A stretch of 6,014 nucleotides of DNA from Acidimicrobiaceae bacterium (GTDB taxonomy: Bacteria > Actinomycetota > Acidimicrobiia > Acidimicrobiales > RAAP-2). The stretch covers positions 1 to 6,014 of the forward strand of contig PLXU01000048.1 in assembly GCA_003151555.1 (NCBI GenBank), given 5' to 3'. This document shows positions 5,204 through 6,014 of this stretch, in pieces (within the stretch, counting starts at the first letter, position 1; each line of letters opens with the position of its first letter). The notes under the pieces are model-generated. The model did not search any database. It saw nothing but the letters and a program-made list of their open reading frames with translations, and was not told the DNA's origin. The translations under genes and the position numbers were made by a program.

Positions 5204-6014
5204 GTGACAACTGACAGTCTTGATTTCAGTCGCTACAAGTTGGGTTGGTCCGATGATCAAATTCCGGTCTTCAAACCCAAAAAGGGCATCAACGAAGCGA
5301 TTGTGCGCGAGATGTCGGGTATCAAGAAGGAAGAGCAATGGATGCTCGACTTTCGTCTCAGCGCGCTCAAGCGTTTCGAGAAGAAGCCCATGCTGCCGTG
5401 GTTCGCGACGCGTATGCCCGATCTTGATTTCAACGACATTTACTACTACATCAAGCCCACCGAGAATCGCGTGGAGCGATGGGAAGACCTGCCCGACGCG
5501 ATAAAGAACACGTACGAGCGCTTGGGCATTCCCGAGGCGGAACGCAAGTACTTGGCCGGCGTCACCGCCCAGTATGAATCCGAGGTCGTTTTTCACCGCA
5601 ATCGCGAGGACCTGGAGCGTCTCGGCGTCCTGTTCTGCGACATGGACACCGCCGTGCGCGATTACCCCGATCTGGTGCGCAAGTACTTCGGCACCGTTAT
5701 CCCTCCCAACGACAATAAGTTCGCCGCCCTTAACTCGGCGGTATGGAGTGGCGGCTCGTTTATCTACGTGCCGCCCGGAATCAATGTCGATCAGCCGCTG
5801 CAGGCCTATTTTCGAATCAACACCGAGAACATGGGTCAATTCGAGCGCACGCTCATCATTGCCGACGAAGGTTCCCAGGTGCACTACGTGGAGGGATGCT
5901 CGGCCCCCGTGTACTCGACCGACTCGCTGCACTCGGCGGTCGTTGAACTGGTGGCGCTGCCCGGATCGCGAATCACCTACACCACCATTCAGAACTGGTC
6001 GAACAACGTCTACA
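5204..6014 (+). CDS. sufB: Fe-S cluster assembly scaffold protein SufB (3' truncated)
   Basis: SufB forms the SufBCD scaffold with SufD and the ATPase SufC, on which [4Fe-4S] clusters are built in the cytoplasm. From the GTG at 5204 the frame is open to the right edge, giving 270 residues plus one base. Complete SufB proteins have about 470-495 residues, so the C-terminal part lies outside. The N-terminus carries the helical region typical of the family: 'GINEAIVREMSGIKKEEQWM', then LSALKRFEKKPMP-like residues and 'YYYIKP'. The start of the beta-helix follows, with 'GVTAQYESEVVFH', 'FAALNSAVWSGGSFIYVPPG' and the hallmark VEGCSAPVYSTDSLHSAVVE around Cys232. Cys232 corresponds to the conserved Cys254 of E. 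coli SufB, implicated in receiving sulfur. The last visible piece, TTIQNWSNNVY, is also strongly conserved. The transcriptional repressor sufR, which often precedes sufB in actinobacteria, is absent; a divergent peptidase gene stands there. sufD, sufC and sufS probably follow outside the window. Confidence 0.96.
   Translation, partial: MTTDSLDFSRYKLGWSDDQIPVFKPKKGINEAIVREMSGIKKEEQWMLDFRLSALKRFEKKPMLPWFATRMPDLDFNDIYYYIKPTENRVERWEDLPDAIKNTYERLGIPEAERKYLAGVTAQYESEVVFHRNREDLERLGVLFCDMDTAVRDYPDLVRKYFGTVIPPNDNKFAALNSAVWSGGSFIYVPPGINVDQPLQAYFRINTENMGQFERTLIIADEGSQVHYVEGCSAPVYSTDSLHSAVVELVALPGSRITYTTIQNWSNNVY

Noticed and set aside
5121..5210. Extension of oligopeptidase B to a TTG at 5210
   Set aside because: It would cover the sufB ribosome site and the likely promoter, and it adds 30 residues before the usual family N-terminus with no conserved features.
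5171..5932. A 253-codon open frame on the minus strand opposite sufB
   Set aside because: It lies wholly across the strongly conserved sufB coding sequence and its own regulatory region, has no recognisable motif, and reads as the complement of biased GC-rich codons. Such shadow frames are common in GC-rich genomes.

Overview
The window reads as an ordinary chromosomal segment of a GC-rich bacterium, most likely an actinomycete (Actinomycetota), and possibly of the Acidimicrobiia type. The reasons are an actinobacterial-style short MutY, a mycobacterial-like MaoC hydratase, a Pro-Thr-rich linker after a transmembrane helix, many GTG starts and a SUF system led by sufB. This assignment is inference from protein resemblance, since no rRNA or marker tree is available here. 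Genes are tightly packed, no stretch over 300 bases lacks a gene, and I see no mobile element, CRISPR array, tRNA or rRNA.

Left part (1-2066, plus strand): the last 50 codons of an unrecognised protein, a MaoC-like hotdog-fold hydratase, the adenine DNA glycosylase MutY and a flavin reductase-like split-barrel protein. The hydratase and MutY genes overlap by 17 bases and MutY is followed within 30 bases by the reductase gene, so these three are probably one transcript. A two-helix membrane protein with a RodZ-C/DUF4115-like outer domain follows (2135-2971), with a possible promoter of its own.

Right part: a complete oligopeptidase B gene lies on the minus strand (about 5120 to 2937). Its 3' end overlaps the 3' end of the membrane-protein gene by 35 bases. 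Its 5' end faces, across about 83 bases, the start of sufB, the Fe-S cluster assembly scaffold gene, which runs off the right edge after 270 codons.

Functionally the genes do not form one pathway. MutY (an Fe-S enzyme of oxidative DNA damage repair), a flavin reductase and SufB all touch redox or Fe-S biology, but that grouping may be chance. I found no convincing undescribed system. The points most worth checking are the shortened cysteine spacing in MutY, the Asp-to-Thr change near the oligopeptidase B active site, the RodZ-C-like membrane protein without a helix-turn-helix domain, and the two crowded junctions around the peptidase gene.
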